NCBI GenBank assembly: GCA_003151495.1
Contig: PLXR01000005.1
Location: 300-64,299 of the forward strand
Source: Opitutaceae bacterium
GTDB taxonomy: Bacteria; Verrucomicrobiota; Verrucomicrobiia; Opitutales; Opitutaceae
Direction of reading: 5' to 3'
Length of the DNA stretch: 64,000 nucleotides
How positions within the stretch are numbered: the stretch's first letter is position 1; every line of letters begins with the position of its first letter. Shown here in pieces: positions 1-12,727 of the stretch. The notes beneath the pieces were generated by a model that was not told the origin of the DNA, searched no databases, and saw only the letters and a list, made by a program, of their open reading frames with translations. The translations under genes and the position numbers were made by a program.

Positions 1-1322
1 CCGTAGGTGTTGAGCGGCTTGCCCTTGAGCGCGAACACGGCCTGGGTCTGCACGTCGCGGCATGCCGTGAGGGACCCCGCCGCCGAGTCGCCCTCGACGA
101 TGAAGATCACGCTGTCCTCGCTCCGCTCGTTCTTGTCGCCGAGGTGAAGGCGGCAGTCCCGCAGCTTGCGGTTGTGCAGGGACGCCTTCTTGGCGCGCTC
201 CCGGGCGAGGCTGCGTATCCCGGCCAGCTCCTTGCGCTCGTGCTCGCTCTCCTGGATCCGCTTGATGAGGGCGTCGGCCGTCTCCGGGTTCTTGTGCAGG
301 TACACGTCGAGGGCCTGCTGGACGAACTTGCCGATGAACTCCTTGATCGTGGGCCCGTCGGGCGCGATCACGCTGGAGCCGAGCTTGGTCTTCGTCTGCG
401 ACTCGAAGACCGGCTCCATCACCCGCACGGAGACCGCCGCCACGACCGACTGCCTGACGTCGGAGGCCTCCAGGTCGCGCTTGTAGAAGTTCCTGAGCGT
501 GTCGACGAACGCCTCCCGGAATGCCTGGAGGTGGGTCCCCCCCATGGTCGTGTGCTGCCCGTTCACGAAGGAGAAGTACTCCTCCCCGTAGTGGGAGCCG
601 TGGGTGATCGCGATCTCGATGTCGTCGCCCTCGAGGTGGATGATGGGATAGAGCGGCTCCCCGATCAGGTTCTTCTCGAGCAGGTCCTTGAGGCCGTTCT
701 CCGACTTGAAGGGCCTGCCGTTGAGCAGGAGCGTGAGCCCGCGGTTCAGGAACGCGTAGTTCCAGAGCATGTCCTCGACGAACTCCTCGCGGAACTTCAG
801 GTCGGCACCGAAGAGCTGGGCGTCCGGGGCGAACTCGATCGAGGTCCCGTTGCGCTCCTCGGTCTTCGTCACCCGGTGGTCCTTCTTGAGCTTGCCCTTG
901 GCGAACTCGACGACCTTCGCCTCCCCGTCCCGGAACGCCTGGGCCCGGTACTCGATGGAGAGGGCGTTCACGGCCTTCTGGCCGACGCCGTTCAGGCCCA
1001 CGGCCTTCTTGAAGCTCTCGCTGTCGTACTTGGCGCCGGTGTTGATGACCGAGACGCACTCCAGGAGCTTGCCGAGCGGGATCCCGCGCCCGAAGTCGCG
1101 GACCCGGGCCCGGCGCTCCTCGAGCTCGATCTCGATCTTCTTGCCCGCGCCCATGGTGAATTCGTCGACGCAGTTGTCTATCGTCTCCTTGAGCAGCACG
1201 TAGATGCCGTCCTCGGCGTGGGCCCCGTTGCCGAGGCGGCCGATGTACATGCCGGGCCTGAGCCGGATGTGCTCGGTCGAGGAAAGGGTCTTGATGCTGG
1301 CCTCGGTGTAGCCGGATGCCAT
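1..1322 (-). CDS. DNA topoisomerase IV/gyrase subunit B-like protein (partial, C-terminal part outside window)
   Basis: Reverse-strand translation from ATG at 1322 gives ...[57 protein letters not shown].., typical GHKL ATPase and Toprim motifs of GyrB/ParE. Open to the window edge. Confidence 0.9.
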   Translation of the reverse strand, partial: MASGYTEASIKTLSSTEHIRLRPGMYIGRLGNGAHAEDGIYVLLKETIDNCVDEFTMGAGKKIEIELEERRARVRDFGRGIPLGKLLECVSVINTGAKYDSESFKKAVGLNGVGQKAVNALSIEYRAQAFRDGEAKVVEFAKGKLKKDHRVTKTEERNGTSIEFAPDAQLFGADLKFREEFVEDMLWNYAFLNRGLTLLLNGRPFKSENGLKDLLEKNLIGEPLYPIIHLEGDDIEIAITHGSHYGEEYFSFVNGQHTTMGGTHLQAFREAFVDTLRNFYKRDLEASDVRQSVVAAVSVRVMEPVFESQTKTKLGSSVIAPDGPTIKEFIGKFVQQALDVYLHKNPETADALIKRIQESEHERKELAGIRSLARERAKKASLHNRKLRDCRLHLGDKNERSEDSVIFIVEGDSAAGSLTACRDVQTQAVFALKGKPLNTY

Positions 1323-1592
1323 TTCTGCCTGAAAGAGCGGCTCGCGAACCGCGTGACAAGCGAATTCAAAATGGGCCGGGCAATTGTTTGCGCACCAACC
1401 GGCTTCAATGCCGGCGCCGGGAAAGTTGAAGGGAGCGCGGCCCCGGCGGTGTTTTCACCTCTGACGCATCCTTACCGAATCGTCCCCGCGGGACGCCTTG
1501 CGCCGCATTCTGGCGCGGTGTGGCCCCTCGCTGGGGACGGACCCGCTGGATGCGCCCCCGGGGGCGCCCCGCGGCCCCCGATCCGCAAACCC

Positions 1593-3092
1593 ATGAAGCC
1601 TACCCTCGCTCCCCTGCCCCGCCTGATCCTGATGTCCGGCCTGCTGGCCGGCGCGCTCCCCTCCCCGGGCGCCCCCTCCGCCCCCGATCCGCTCGAGGGC
1701 ACATGGTCCGGGACCGCGGAGTCCACCGGCGTCACCCCCTCCGAGCAGGCGGCGATCGGAATCCGGTTCCAGGGCGCCGCCGACGGCACGTTCGCGGTGC
1801 TGGGATACTTCCCGAAGGCGCATGTCTCGGCCTCGGCCTTCGGCTCCGTAAAGGCCGACCCCCAGGTCAAAGGCCGCTACGCGGGAGGGGGCGGCCTCGT
1901 GTTTGACCTTAACGGCAACGAGGTGACCGGGGCGTTCTGGGGCGACGCCCGGGTCAGGCTGCACCGCTCGCCGGCGCTCCCGGCCGAGGACGAGGCCCCG
2001 GCCGCGCCGCAGGGACCGGGGCCCCTCTGGACGTACCAGGCGAAGGCCGGATTCTGGACGAGGGCCGCGGTGGCCGGCGCCCTGGCGTACATCGCCAGCG
2101 CGGACGGCGTCCTGCATGCGGTCCGATTGGGCGACGGCCTGCAGGAATGGGAATGCCCGACCGGGGCTCCGGTCTACGACGAGCCCACCGTGCGGGACGG
2201 CGTCGTCTATCTTACGAATGACGCGGGGTTCCTGGTGGCGGTCGATGCCGGGAGCGGCCGTGAGAACTGGCGCGTGGACATCGGGGGCGGAAAGGTGGCG
2301 CGCGACCTGCCCGGCCCCTCCTCGACGCTCTGGGACTACAGGGCCTCCTCGCCCGAGCTCCATGCCGGCGTTCTCTATGTCGGCTCCGCGGACGGGGGCT
2401 GCCATGCGATCGACGCCCGGACCCACGCCACCCTGTGGAGGTTCGCCACGGCGGAGCGGGTGCGCTCCCGCCCGCTCGTCGCGGCGGGGCGGGTCATCTT
2501 CGCCGGGTTCGACGGGTTCGTCCATGCGCTCAACCTGCGCTCGGGCGCGCAGGAGTGGAAGGTCGACACGAAGGGCGCCATCCCGTCCGACCCGGCGCTC
2601 GCCGGCGGCGCCGTGGTGATCGGGAGCCGCGGATGCCGGCTTCACGCGCTGCGGGCGGACGACGGCTCCCCCGCATGGACCGCCTTCCAGTGGTATTCCT
2701 GGGTGGAGTCGACCGCCGTCCCGGCGGACGGCCGCATCTACATCGGCTCGTCGGACCTGCGCAAGGTCCGCGAGCTCGACGGCGCCACCGGCCTCACGAG
2801 GTGGGAGTGCGACGTGGGAGGCTGGTGCTGGGCTGCGCCCGCCGCGTCGGCCGGGAGGGTCTTCATCGGGACGGCCGGAACGGCGGTTCGGTACCCGAGC
2901 TCGGCCCTCCAGCCGGTCGGATCCCTCTGCGCGGTCGACAGGAGCACCGGTCAGCTGAAATGGCGGAGCCCCGCGCCCTCCCGCGCCGACGCCTACCTGG
3001 CCGGCTACGTGGGCTCGCCGGTGGTCGAGGGGGGTCGGGTCGTGGTCGGGGGCCTGGACGGCACCCTGTGCGCGTACCCGGCGGGCGACTGA
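1593..3092 (+). CDS. Secreted PQQ-like beta-propeller repeat protein
   Basis: Signal peptide MKPTLAPLPRLILMSGLLAGALPSPGAPS; repeated GxVYLTNDAGFLVAVDAGSGRENWRVD / GVLYVGSADGGCHAIDARTHATLWRF blades. Confidence 0.85.
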   Translation: MKPTLAPLPRLILMSGLLAGALPSPGAPSAPDPLEGTWSGTAESTGVTPSEQAAIGIRFQGAADGTFAVLGYFPKAHVSASAFGSVKADPQVKGRYAGGGGLVFDLNGNEVTGAFWGDARVRLHRSPALPAEDEAPAAPQGPGPLWTYQAKAGFWTRAAVAGALAYIASADGVLHAVRLGDGLQEWECPTGAPVYDEPTVRDGVVYLTNDAGFLVAVDAGSGRENWRVDIGGGKVARDLPGPSSTLWDYRASSPELHAGVLYVGSADGGCHAIDARTHATLWRFATAERVRSRPLVAAGRVIFAGFDGFVHALNLRSGAQEWKVDTKGAIPSDPALAGGAVVIGSRGCRLHALRADDGSPAWTAFQWYSWVESTAVPADGRIYIGSSDLRKVRELDGATGLTRWECDVGGWCWAAPAASAGRVFIGTAGTAVRYPSSALQPVGSLCAVDRSTGQLKWRSPAPSRADAYLAGYVGSPVVEGGRVVVGGLDGTLCAYPAGD

Positions 3093-3097
3093 CCCGG

Positions 3098-5629
3098 CTA
3101 GTTCAGGAACATCGCCTCGTCGGTCTGGAAGAGGCCGTGGGCGAGCTTCGTCCATGCGTCCAGCGGCGCGCGGCTCTTGAACGCCGCCGCGCCGGGCTCC
3201 ACCTGGGGGGCGTTCTTGCGGCGCAGGTTCTGCATCGCGTTTTCCGCCATCCTGGCCTGGGCCTCCGCGTTGCGGGAGGCACGATCCGACTGCTGGGTCG
3301 AGGCGGGGGCCTCGGTCGAGGCGCCGCCCGGGTTGGACAGGACGTAGCGGATGCACAGGTCGGTCTCGGCGGGCGTCGGCGGACGCTGGAAGAGCGCGAT
3401 GTAGAGCACCGCCACCCGCAGCTCGTCGGTCTTCTGGGCCATGAACTCGTCCGAGTGGACAAGCTTGCGGGCCGTCTCGATCACGAGGGGGCTGTTCATC
3501 AGGAAGAGCTGCTGCTGGGGCACCAGGGTGAGGAAGCGCCTGCCGGTCGGAACGCTGGGGTTCGGGAAGTTGAACTGGGTCAGGATCTCGGCGGGGTTGC
3601 GCCGGTCGATGAACGCGTACACCGCCCGCCTTGTCGCGAACCCCTCGCTCCCGATCGGCACCGGCCTGCCGCCCATCGTGAGGTCCAGCGTGCCCGCGAT
3701 CGCGAGGATCGAGTCGTGCAGCTGCTCGAAGTCGAGCTGGCGGACGCCGTAGCGCCACTGGAGCCGGTCGTCGGGGTCCAGGTCGGCGTATCTCGGGTTC
3801 CCGGCGCCCGCCTCCCGGTAGGTGCTGCTCAGCATGATGAGCCGCTGGAGCCCCTTTATCGACCAGCCCTCGTCCATGAACCGCGACGCCAGGTAGTCCA
3901 GGAGCTCGGGGTTGCTGGGGGCGGCCGACTGGTTGCCCAGGTCGTCCGGCGTCGGGACGAATCCCGTCCCGAAATGCTGCTGCCAGACCCGGTTCACGAG
4001 CACCCGCGCCGTCATCGGGTTCGAGGCGCTCGCGATCGCCCTGGCGAGCTCGAGCCGGCCGCTCCCGCTCCTGAAGGGGGCCGGGTGCCTCGGGTCGGGC
4101 GAGAGGATGCCCAGGAAATGCCTCGGGACGACCGGCCCCTTGTTCTGGGCCTCGCCGCGCAGCAGCACGGGGAAGTCCCTGGGCGAGGCCACGTCGACAA
4201 GGACGTCGGCCTTCGGGGGCGCCGCCGGCGTGAACTCAAGGTCGACGAGCTTCTTGTTCGCGAGGACGAGCTGCTTGAGGAGCTCGCGCCTCTTCAGAAG
4301 CCGCTCGGCCTCGGGCAGGTCCGCGCGGCGCGTCGCGGCGACCTCCATCTCCACGGCGGACTTGGCCTCCCCCGCGGCCTTGACGCCGTCCAGGTACGCC
4401 TGGAGCTCCGGGGTCTTGGGGACCGGGCGGAGCCAGGGATCCTCCTTGGGCTCCGACGAGTCCGCGAAGACCCCGTAGAGCGAGTAGTAGTCGGCCGTGG
4501 GGATCGGGTCGAACTTGTGGTCGTGGCACCGCGCGCAGGAGACAGTGAGCCCGAGGAAGGCCTTCGTCGTCACGTCTATCCGGTCGTTGATGATGTCGTT
4601 CACGCTGTTCTCGAACCGGTTGCCGAGGGTCAGGAAGCCGAGGGCCGCGAGCTTCGACTGGTCGACCGGGGACCCTGTCTGCCGGCTCCTGCGCAGGTCC
4701 TCCGAGACGAGCCTGTCCGCGGCGATCTGCTCCACGATGAACTCGTTGTACGGCATGTCGCTGTTGAAGGCGCCGATCACGTAGTCCCGGTAGGTCCATG
4801 CGAAGGGGAAGCGCGGGTCCTCCCGCTGGGGCGTGTCCCCCTTGGTGTCGGCGTAGCGGGCCACGTCGAGCCAGTAGCGCCCCCAGCGCTCGCCATAGCG
4901 GGGCGAGTCCAGGAGCCGGTCGACCACCTTCGCCCACGCGTCGGGCGAGTCGTCGACGAGGAAGCGCTGCACCTCCGCCTCGGTCGGCGGGAGGCCCGTG
5001 AGGTCGAAGGTCGCCCTGCGGATCAGCGTGTACCTGTCGGCGGGGGAGTTGGGCCTCATCGCGTTCTGCTCGAGCCGGGCGAGGACGAATGCGTCGACCG
5101 GGGTCGCGCACCATGCCCCGTCGGACACGGCCGGGACCGCCTGCCGCTTTACCGGCAGGAACGACCAGTGGTCGCGGCCCACCCCGCCATAGGCCGGAGA
5201 GCTGCCGCGGGCGACGAGCGAACGCGGGTCGGGAGCCCCCCGGCGGATCCACTCGGCGATGTCGGCCACCTGCTGGTCGGAGAGGCGCTCCCCCTTGGGC
5301 GGCATCTGGAGGTCCTGGTCCTTGTAGCCTATCGCGTCGATGATCAGGCTGTCCTCGGGCTTGCCGGGCGCGACCGCGGGCCCGGTGTCCCCGCCGTGGA
5401 GCATCCCCTCCCTGGTGTCGAGCATGAGCCCCCCCTTTATCTTGTCGGCGTCGTGGCTGTGGCACTTGTAGCAGCGGTCGACCAGGACCGGCCTCACCCG
5501 GGCCTCGAAGAACTGGAGGTCCTGCGCCGAGATCGCGGGCGCGGCCGGCGAGACGGCCGCGGGGAGGCGGGCCGCAAAGGCGATCGCCACCCAGGCGAGG
5601 GCCGCCGCCCTGGCCGGCGACCGCGTCAT
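3098..5629 (-). CDS. Planctomycete/verrucomicrobial-type cytochrome C (PSCyt1)-DUF1549-DUF1553 secreted protein
   Basis: Contains CYKCHSHDADKIKGGLMLDTREGMLHGGDTGPAVAPGKPEDSLII and CARCHDHKFDPIPTADYYSLYGVFADS, plus a C-terminal ARVLVNRVWQQHFGTGFV.. DUF1553 motif. ATG at 5629. Confidence 0.92.
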   Translation of the reverse strand: MTRSPARAAALAWVAIAFAARLPAAVSPAAPAISAQDLQFFEARVRPVLVDRCYKCHSHDADKIKGGLMLDTREGMLHGGDTGPAVAPGKPEDSLIIDAIGYKDQDLQMPPKGERLSDQQVADIAEWIRRGAPDPRSLVARGSSPAYGGVGRDHWSFLPVKRQAVPAVSDGAWCATPVDAFVLARLEQNAMRPNSPADRYTLIRRATFDLTGLPPTEAEVQRFLVDDSPDAWAKVVDRLLDSPRYGERWGRYWLDVARYADTKGDTPQREDPRFPFAWTYRDYVIGAFNSDMPYNEFIVEQIAADRLVSEDLRRSRQTGSPVDQSKLAALGFLTLGNRFENSVNDIINDRIDVTTKAFLGLTVSCARCHDHKFDPIPTADYYSLYGVFADSSEPKEDPWLRPVPKTPELQAYLDGVKAAGEAKSAVEMEVAATRRADLPEAERLLKRRELLKQLVLANKKLVDLEFTPAAPPKADVLVDVASPRDFPVLLRGEAQNKGPVVPRHFLGILSPDPRHPAPFRSGSGRLELARAIASASNPMTARVLVNRVWQQHFGTGFVPTPDDLGNQSAAPSNPELLDYLASRFMDEGWSIKGLQRLIMLSSTYREAGAGNPRYADLDPDDRLQWRYGVRQLDFEQLHDSILAIAGTLDLTMGGRPVPIGSEGFATRRAVYAFIDRRNPAEILTQFNFPNPSVPTGRRFLTLVPQQQLFLMNSPLVIETARKLVHSDEFMAQKTDELRVAVLYIALFQRPPTPAETDLCIRYVLSNPGGASTEAPASTQQSDRASRNAEAQARMAENAMQNLRRKNAPQVEPGAAAFKSRAPLDAWTKLAHGLFQTDEAMFLN

Positions 5630-7050
5630 GCGAGGATCTTCTCGACGACGCTCCCGCCCACGTCGGTCAGCCGGAAGTCGCGCCCATTGAAGCGGTACGT
5701 CAGCCTCGTGTGGTCGAACCCGAGGGTGCGCAGGATCGTGGCGTGCAGGTCGTGCACGTGCACCTTGTCCGTCACGGCCTCGGCCCCGAACGGGTCCGTG
5801 GCGCCGTGGACCATGCCTCCCTTGACCCCGCCGCCCGCGAGCCAGACCGTGAACGCCCGGGCATTGTGGTCGCGCCCGGGGTTGTCGTAGCCGTTGCGGT
5901 CCCGGGTCGGCTTCCGGCCGAACTCCCCGCCCCAGAGGACGAGCGTCGAGTCGAGGAGCCCCCGCTGCTTCAGGTCGGCGAGGAGGGCGGCGACCGGCTG
6001 GTCCACCTCCCTCGCCTTCTTCGTGATCCGCTCCTGGAGGTCCTGGTGGTGGTCCCAGCCGTCGTGCCACACCTGCACGAACCGAACGCCGCGCTCGACC
6101 AGGCGCCGGGCCAGGAGGAGCTGCTTGCCCTGGGGCGTCGAGCCGTAGGCCGCGCGCGTCGCCTCGCTCTCCCGGTTCAGGTCGAACGCGTCCGTCGCCG
6201 CGGCCTGCATCTTGAAGGCGATCTCATAGGACTCGAGGCGCGCCTCGAGGGCCTGGTCGTGCTGGAGGTCCCTGGAGCGCATCGCGTCCAGCTCCTTCAC
6301 GAGGTCCATCTGGCGGCGCTGCTCCGCGCTCCCGATGTACGGGTTGCGGATGTTCTGGATCATCTGCTGCACGGTCGCCACCTGGGTGTTGACGCTCGAC
6401 CCCTGGAACACGCCCGGCAGGAAGGCCGACCCGTAGTTCGCGGCCCCGCCCGAGGGGAGGCCCCCGTTCCGAAGGGATATGAACCCGGGCAGGTTCTGGT
6501 TCTCGGTCCCGAGGCCGTAGACGACCCAGGAGCCCATGCTCGGCTTCACGATCCGGAGCGAACCGGTGTTCATGAAGACGGTCGCCACCTCGTGGGCGGG
6601 GATGTCCGTGTACATCGACCTGACGACGGCCATGTCGTCGACGTGCTGGCCTATCCCCGGGAAGAGCTCGCTCACCTGCGTCCCCGACTTGCCCATCGGC
6701 GTGAACTTGAACGGCGAACCCATGGCGACCCCGCTGTCGCCGATCGCCCTCCCGTCCATGCGCACGAGCTCGGGCTTGGGGTCCCAGGTGTCGATGTGCG
6801 ACGGGGCCCCCTGGGCGAAGATGTGGATGACCGCCTTCGCGGTCGCGGGAAGCGGCGGGGCCCGGGGCGCGAGCGGGTTCGGGCCCCCGGCGACCGGGTC
6901 GGGCCCCGCCGCCAGGTCCCGCGGGTCCAGGAGCGTCGCAAGGCTAAGCGCGCCCAACCCCATCCCCACCCGGTTCAGGAATCTCCTGCGTGTCAGGAAG
7001 TAATCCTCGATGTTCGTGGACACGCCACAGCAGGGGGCATCGCGGGTCAT
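5626..7050 (-). CDS. DUF1501 domain-containing protein (Tat-exported sulfatase-like)
   Basis: Tat-like TRRRFLNRVGMGLGALSLATLL; KAVIHIFAQGAPSHIDTWDPKPEL and GGEFGRKPTRDRNGYDNPGRDHNARAFTVWLAGGGVKGG. ATGA overlap with the downstream DUF1553 gene. Confidence 0.92.
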   Translation of the reverse strand: MTRDAPCCGVSTNIEDYFLTRRRFLNRVGMGLGALSLATLLDPRDLAAGPDPVAGGPNPLAPRAPPLPATAKAVIHIFAQGAPSHIDTWDPKPELVRMDGRAIGDSGVAMGSPFKFTPMGKSGTQVSELFPGIGQHVDDMAVVRSMYTDIPAHEVATVFMNTGSLRIVKPSMGSWVVYGLGTENQNLPGFISLRNGGLPSGGAANYGSAFLPGVFQGSSVNTQVATVQQMIQNIRNPYIGSAEQRRQMDLVKELDAMRSRDLQHDQALEARLESYEIAFKMQAAATDAFDLNRESEATRAAYGSTPQGKQLLLARRLVERGVRFVQVWHDGWDHHQDLQERITKKAREVDQPVAALLADLKQRGLLDSTLVLWGGEFGRKPTRDRNGYDNPGRDHNARAFTVWLAGGGVKGGMVHGATDPFGAEAVTDKVHVHDLHATILRTLGFDHTRLTYRFNGRDFRLTDVGGSVVEKILA

Positions 7051-7177
7051 CGGGGGGAATGCAGGGGGCGTCGGGGCATGCTTGCAATCCTTTGACGCCT
7101 CGCCGGGGGCGGGGTTTCAAGGCAAATCCGACGATTGCGGTTGATACGCCGGGAAACCCGGCTTACTTGGACCCATC

Positions 7178-9504
<2,327 letters not shown>

Positions 9505-9520
9505 GCCCGGAACCTTCGCC

Positions 9521-10132
9521 ATGCAGATCGCCGTCATTTCCCCCGAGTCCGCCGACCCCCGCGAGGTGGCCGCCATGGAGGGGATGTTCTCGGAGGGCCT
9601 CGGGCGCTACCACGTCCGGAAGCCGGCGTGGACGGAGGCCGGGCTCGAGGCGTGGCTCCGGGCGCTGCCGCGCGCGTGGCGGCCGCGGATCGTCCTGCAC
9701 CGGCACCCCGGGCTGGCGCAAAGGCTCCTGCTGGCCGGAACGCACGCGGGGGACGCCGGCGGGGACGCTGATGCACCGGGCGCCGGCCGCTCGTGCCACG
9801 ACCTGGCCACCCTGCGGGGGCGGATCGGCCGGTACGGGAGCCTGTTCTTCGGCCCCATATTCCCCTCGCTGTCCAAGCCCGGGTACGGCCCGGCCCCGGA
9901 CTTTCCCTGGGGGGAGCTGAGCGCGGCCCTGAAGGGCGACCGGGGCGCGGCGGGCACGCGCGTGCTCGCGATCGGGGGAATCACAGCCCGGGGCCTGGCG
10001 CGCTGCCGGGAACTCGGGTTCGACGGGGCTGCCGCGATGGGCGCCGTCTGGGGCGAGGCGGACCCCGTGCGCGCGTTCGCGGCGCTGCGCGACGCCGCGC
10101 GGAAGCTCGAGGAGGCCCGCGATGCCGCCTGA
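9521..10132 (+). CDS. ThiE/TenI-like thiamine phosphate synthase family protein
   Basis: MQIAVISPESADPREVAAMEGMFSEGLGRYHVRKP..., ..FFGPIFPSLSKPGYGPAPDF.., IGGITARGLARCRELGFDGAAAMGAVW: TenI/ThiE barrel motifs within the thi operon. Confidence 0.8.
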   Translation: MQIAVISPESADPREVAAMEGMFSEGLGRYHVRKPAWTEAGLEAWLRALPRAWRPRIVLHRHPGLAQRLLLAGTHAGDAGGDADAPGAGRSCHDLATLRGRIGRYGSLFFGPIFPSLSKPGYGPAPDFPWGELSAALKGDRGAAGTRVLAIGGITARGLARCRELGFDGAAAMGAVWGEADPVRAFAALRDAARKLEEARDAA

Positions 10133-10778
10133 CCGACCCGTGCTTTCCCCGGTGATGTGCCTCACCCAGGACCGGGAGGGCCTTTCGCACGCCGAGCAGG
10201 CCGCCCGCCTGTGCGCCGCAGGCGCGCGCTGGATCCAGCTGCGGATGAAGGGGGCGCCCCCGGCCCGCTGGGTCGAGGAGGCGCGGGCCTGCGTGGGCGC
10301 CTGCCGCCTCCACGGCGCGATCCTGGTCGTCAATGACAGCGTCGAGGTCGCGCTCGAGTCCGGGGCCGACGGCGTGCACCTGGGGAGCCTGGACGGCGAC
10401 TGGAGCGGCGCCCGCCGCCGCCTTGGGGCCGGCCGCATCGTCGGGGGCACGGTGAACGGCACGGGCGACGCCCGCAGGGCGGTCGACTCGGGCTGCCTCG
10501 ACTACGCGGGGGTCGGACCCCTGCGCTTCACCTCCACCAAGGAGGGGCTTTCCCCCGTCCTCGGGTTCGAGGGCGTCTTCCGCCTGATCGGGGAGCTCGG
10601 GGCCATCCCCGCCTGGGTCATCGGCGGGGTCGCCGCAGGGGACCTCCCCCGCCTCCGCCGCGGGGGCGCCGCCGGGATCGCCGTGACCTCGGCCCTCCAC
10701 CGGGGCGGCATGATCGAGGAGAACCTCCGCGAGCTCATGTCGTCGTGGGAGGCGTTTCCCGCGGAGGCACCCCTATGA
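10122..10778 (+). CDS. thiE: Thiamine phosphate synthase ThiE
   Basis: [86 protein letters not shown]. Confidence 0.92.
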   Translation: MPPDRPVLSPVMCLTQDREGLSHAEQAARLCAAGARWIQLRMKGAPPARWVEEARACVGACRLHGAILVVNDSVEVALESGADGVHLGSLDGDWSGARRRLGAGRIVGGTVNGTGDARRAVDSGCLDYAGVGPLRFTSTKEGLSPVLGFEGVFRLIGELGAIPAWVIGGVAAGDLPRLRRGGAAGIAVTSALHRGGMIEENLRELMSSWEAFPAEAPL

Positions 10779-11575
10779 GCCCGCGCCCCCTCGTCATCGC
10801 CGGTGTCGAATTCACCTCCCGCCTCTTCCTCGGGACCGGGAAGTTCAGCTCGGGCGAGGCCATGCGCCAGAGCCTCGAGGCCTCGGGAACGCAGCTCGTG
10901 ACGGTGGCGCTCGGCCGCGTGCGCACCGGGGGCGAGCCCGACGACATCCTGGACCAGATCGACCCCGCCCGCTACCGGCTCCTGCCGAACACCTCGGGGA
11001 CCCGCTCGGCCCGCGAGGCGGTGCTCGCCGCGGAGCTGGCCCGCGAGGCGCTGGAGACCAACTGGCTCAAGCTCGAGATCCACCCCGACCCGAAGTACCT
11101 CATGCCGGATCCGGTCGAGACGCTCGAGGCCACCCAGCTCCTCGTCAAACGCGGCTTCATCGTCCTTCCGTACGTCCACGCCGACCCGGTCTTGTGCAAG
11201 CGCCTCGAGGAGGCCGGCGCCGCCGCGGTCATGCCGCTCGGCGCCCCCATCGGGAGCAACCTCGGCCTGGCGTCGCGCGCCTTCCTGGAAATCATCATCG
11301 CCCAGAGCCTTGTCCCCGTCGTGGTGGACGCGGGCCTCGGGGCCCCGTCGCACGCCGCCGAGGCGCTCGAGATGGGCGCGGACGCCGTCCTCGTGAACAC
11401 CGCGATCGCCGCCGCGGACGACCCCGCCGGCATGGCGGCCGCGTTCCGGCTGGCGGTCGAGGCGGGAAGGCGGGCCCGGGAGGCGGGGCTTGCGCGCCCC
11501 GAGGCCGGCGGCGGGCCGGCAAGGGCGCAGGCAACGTCCCCCCTCACCTCCTTCCTCGGGGAGGCGGGCCCATGA
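10775..11575 (+). CDS. thiG: Thiazole synthase ThiG
   Basis: [89 protein letters not shown]. Confidence 0.96.
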   Translation: MSPRPLVIAGVEFTSRLFLGTGKFSSGEAMRQSLEASGTQLVTVALGRVRTGGEPDDILDQIDPARYRLLPNTSGTRSAREAVLAAELAREALETNWLKLEIHPDPKYLMPDPVETLEATQLLVKRGFIVLPYVHADPVLCKRLEEAGAAAVMPLGAPIGSNLGLASRAFLEIIIAQSLVPVVVDAGLGAPSHAAEALEMGADAVLVNTAIAAADDPAGMAAAFRLAVEAGRRAREAGLARPEAGGGPARAQATSPLTSFLGEAGP

Positions 11576-12717
11576 ACTTCGTCGACGAGTGGCGCCGGCA
11601 CGACTTTGCGTCGGTGTCGCGCAGGATCTCCTCCAAGGCGCCGGCGGACGTGAGGAGGGCCCTGGGCCGCGCCCGCGGCTCGGTGGACCTCGAGGACTTC
11701 GCCGCGCTCCTCTCCCCCGCTGCGGCGCCCTTCCTAGAGGACATGGCCCAGGCGTCGCACCAGAACACGGTCGAGCGCTTCGGCAGGACCATGCGCCTCT
11801 ACGCCCCCCTCTACCTCTCGAACGCGTGCGCGAACGTCTGCACCTACTGCGGGTTCAGCGCCCACAACAAGATCCGGCGGAAGGTGCTCGGCGACGCCGA
11901 GATCCTGGCGGACGCGCGCGTCCTCCGCTCCCACGGGTTCGACAGCGTCCTCCTCGTGACGGGCGAGACCGGCCGGGTCGGCCTCGAGTACCTCTCGAAC
12001 TCCCTCAGGCTCCTGAGGCCGCATTTCTCGGGGCTCTGGATCGAGGTGCAGCCCCTGCCCGAGGGGGACTACGCAGCCCTCGCCGGCGAGGGGCTGAGCG
12101 CGGTCATGGTTTACCAGGAGACCTACGATCCCGGGGCCTACGCCCGGAACCACCTGAGCGGGCCGAAGGCGGACATCGCATGGCGGCTCGAGACCCCCGA
12201 CCGGTTGGGACGCGCCGGGATCAAGAAGGTGGGCCTGGGCGCGCTCTTCGGGCTGAGCGACTGGAGGGCCGACGCCTGGTACACCGGCCTCCACCTGCGC
12301 CACGTCGAGACCGTCCACTGGCGGATGAAGACCTCCGTGTCGTTCCCCCGCCTGAGGCCCCACGAGGGGGCGGAGCTGGCCGTGACCCCTTTCAACGAGC
12401 GCGACCTGGTCCAGGCGACATGCGCGTTCCGCCTGCTCAGCCCGGAGGCCGAGCTCTCGCTCTCGACCCGCGAGAGCGAGGCGTTCCGCAACCGGGCCTT
12501 CCGGCTCGGCTTCACCGCGATGAGCGCGGGCTCGCGCACGAACCCCGGGGGCTACGCAAGCGCGCCCGAATCGCTCGAGCAGTTCGAGATCGACGACGCG
12601 CGCAGCCCGGCCGAGGTCGCCGCTTTCCTCAGGTCGCAGGGCTACGAGCCCGTGTGGAAGGACTGGGACCGGGCCTACGACGGTTCCGCGCAGGCGCCCC
12701 GGGCGCTCGTCTCATAG
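11572..12717 (+). CDS. thiH: 2-iminoacetate synthase ThiH (radical SAM)
   Basis: [27 protein letters not shown] radical-SAM CxxxCxx[39 protein letters not shown] overlap with thiG. Confidence 0.95.
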   Translation: MNFVDEWRRHDFASVSRRISSKAPADVRRALGRARGSVDLEDFAALLSPAAAPFLEDMAQASHQNTVERFGRTMRLYAPLYLSNACANVCTYCGFSAHNKIRRKVLGDAEILADARVLRSHGFDSVLLVTGETGRVGLEYLSNSLRLLRPHFSGLWIEVQPLPEGDYAALAGEGLSAVMVYQETYDPGAYARNHLSGPKADIAWRLETPDRLGRAGIKKVGLGALFGLSDWRADAWYTGLHLRHVETVHWRMKTSVSFPRLRPHEGAELAVTPFNERDLVQATCAFRLLSPEAELSLSTRESEAFRNRAFRLGFTAMSAGSRTNPGGYASAPESLEQFEIDDARSPAEVAAFLRSQGYEPVWKDWDRAYDGSAQAPRALVS

Positions 12718-12727
12718 GATCCCGACC

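Noticed and set aside
1455-3758. 767-aa minus-strand ORF
   Set aside because: Antisense shadow of the PQQ-propeller and DUF1553 genes in GC-rich DNA; composition is Arg/Gly/Pro/Ala-rich with no domain.
2435-5890. 1151-aa plus-strand ORF
   Set aside because: Shadow of the minus-strand DUF1553/DUF1501 genes; low-complexity, no recognisable family.
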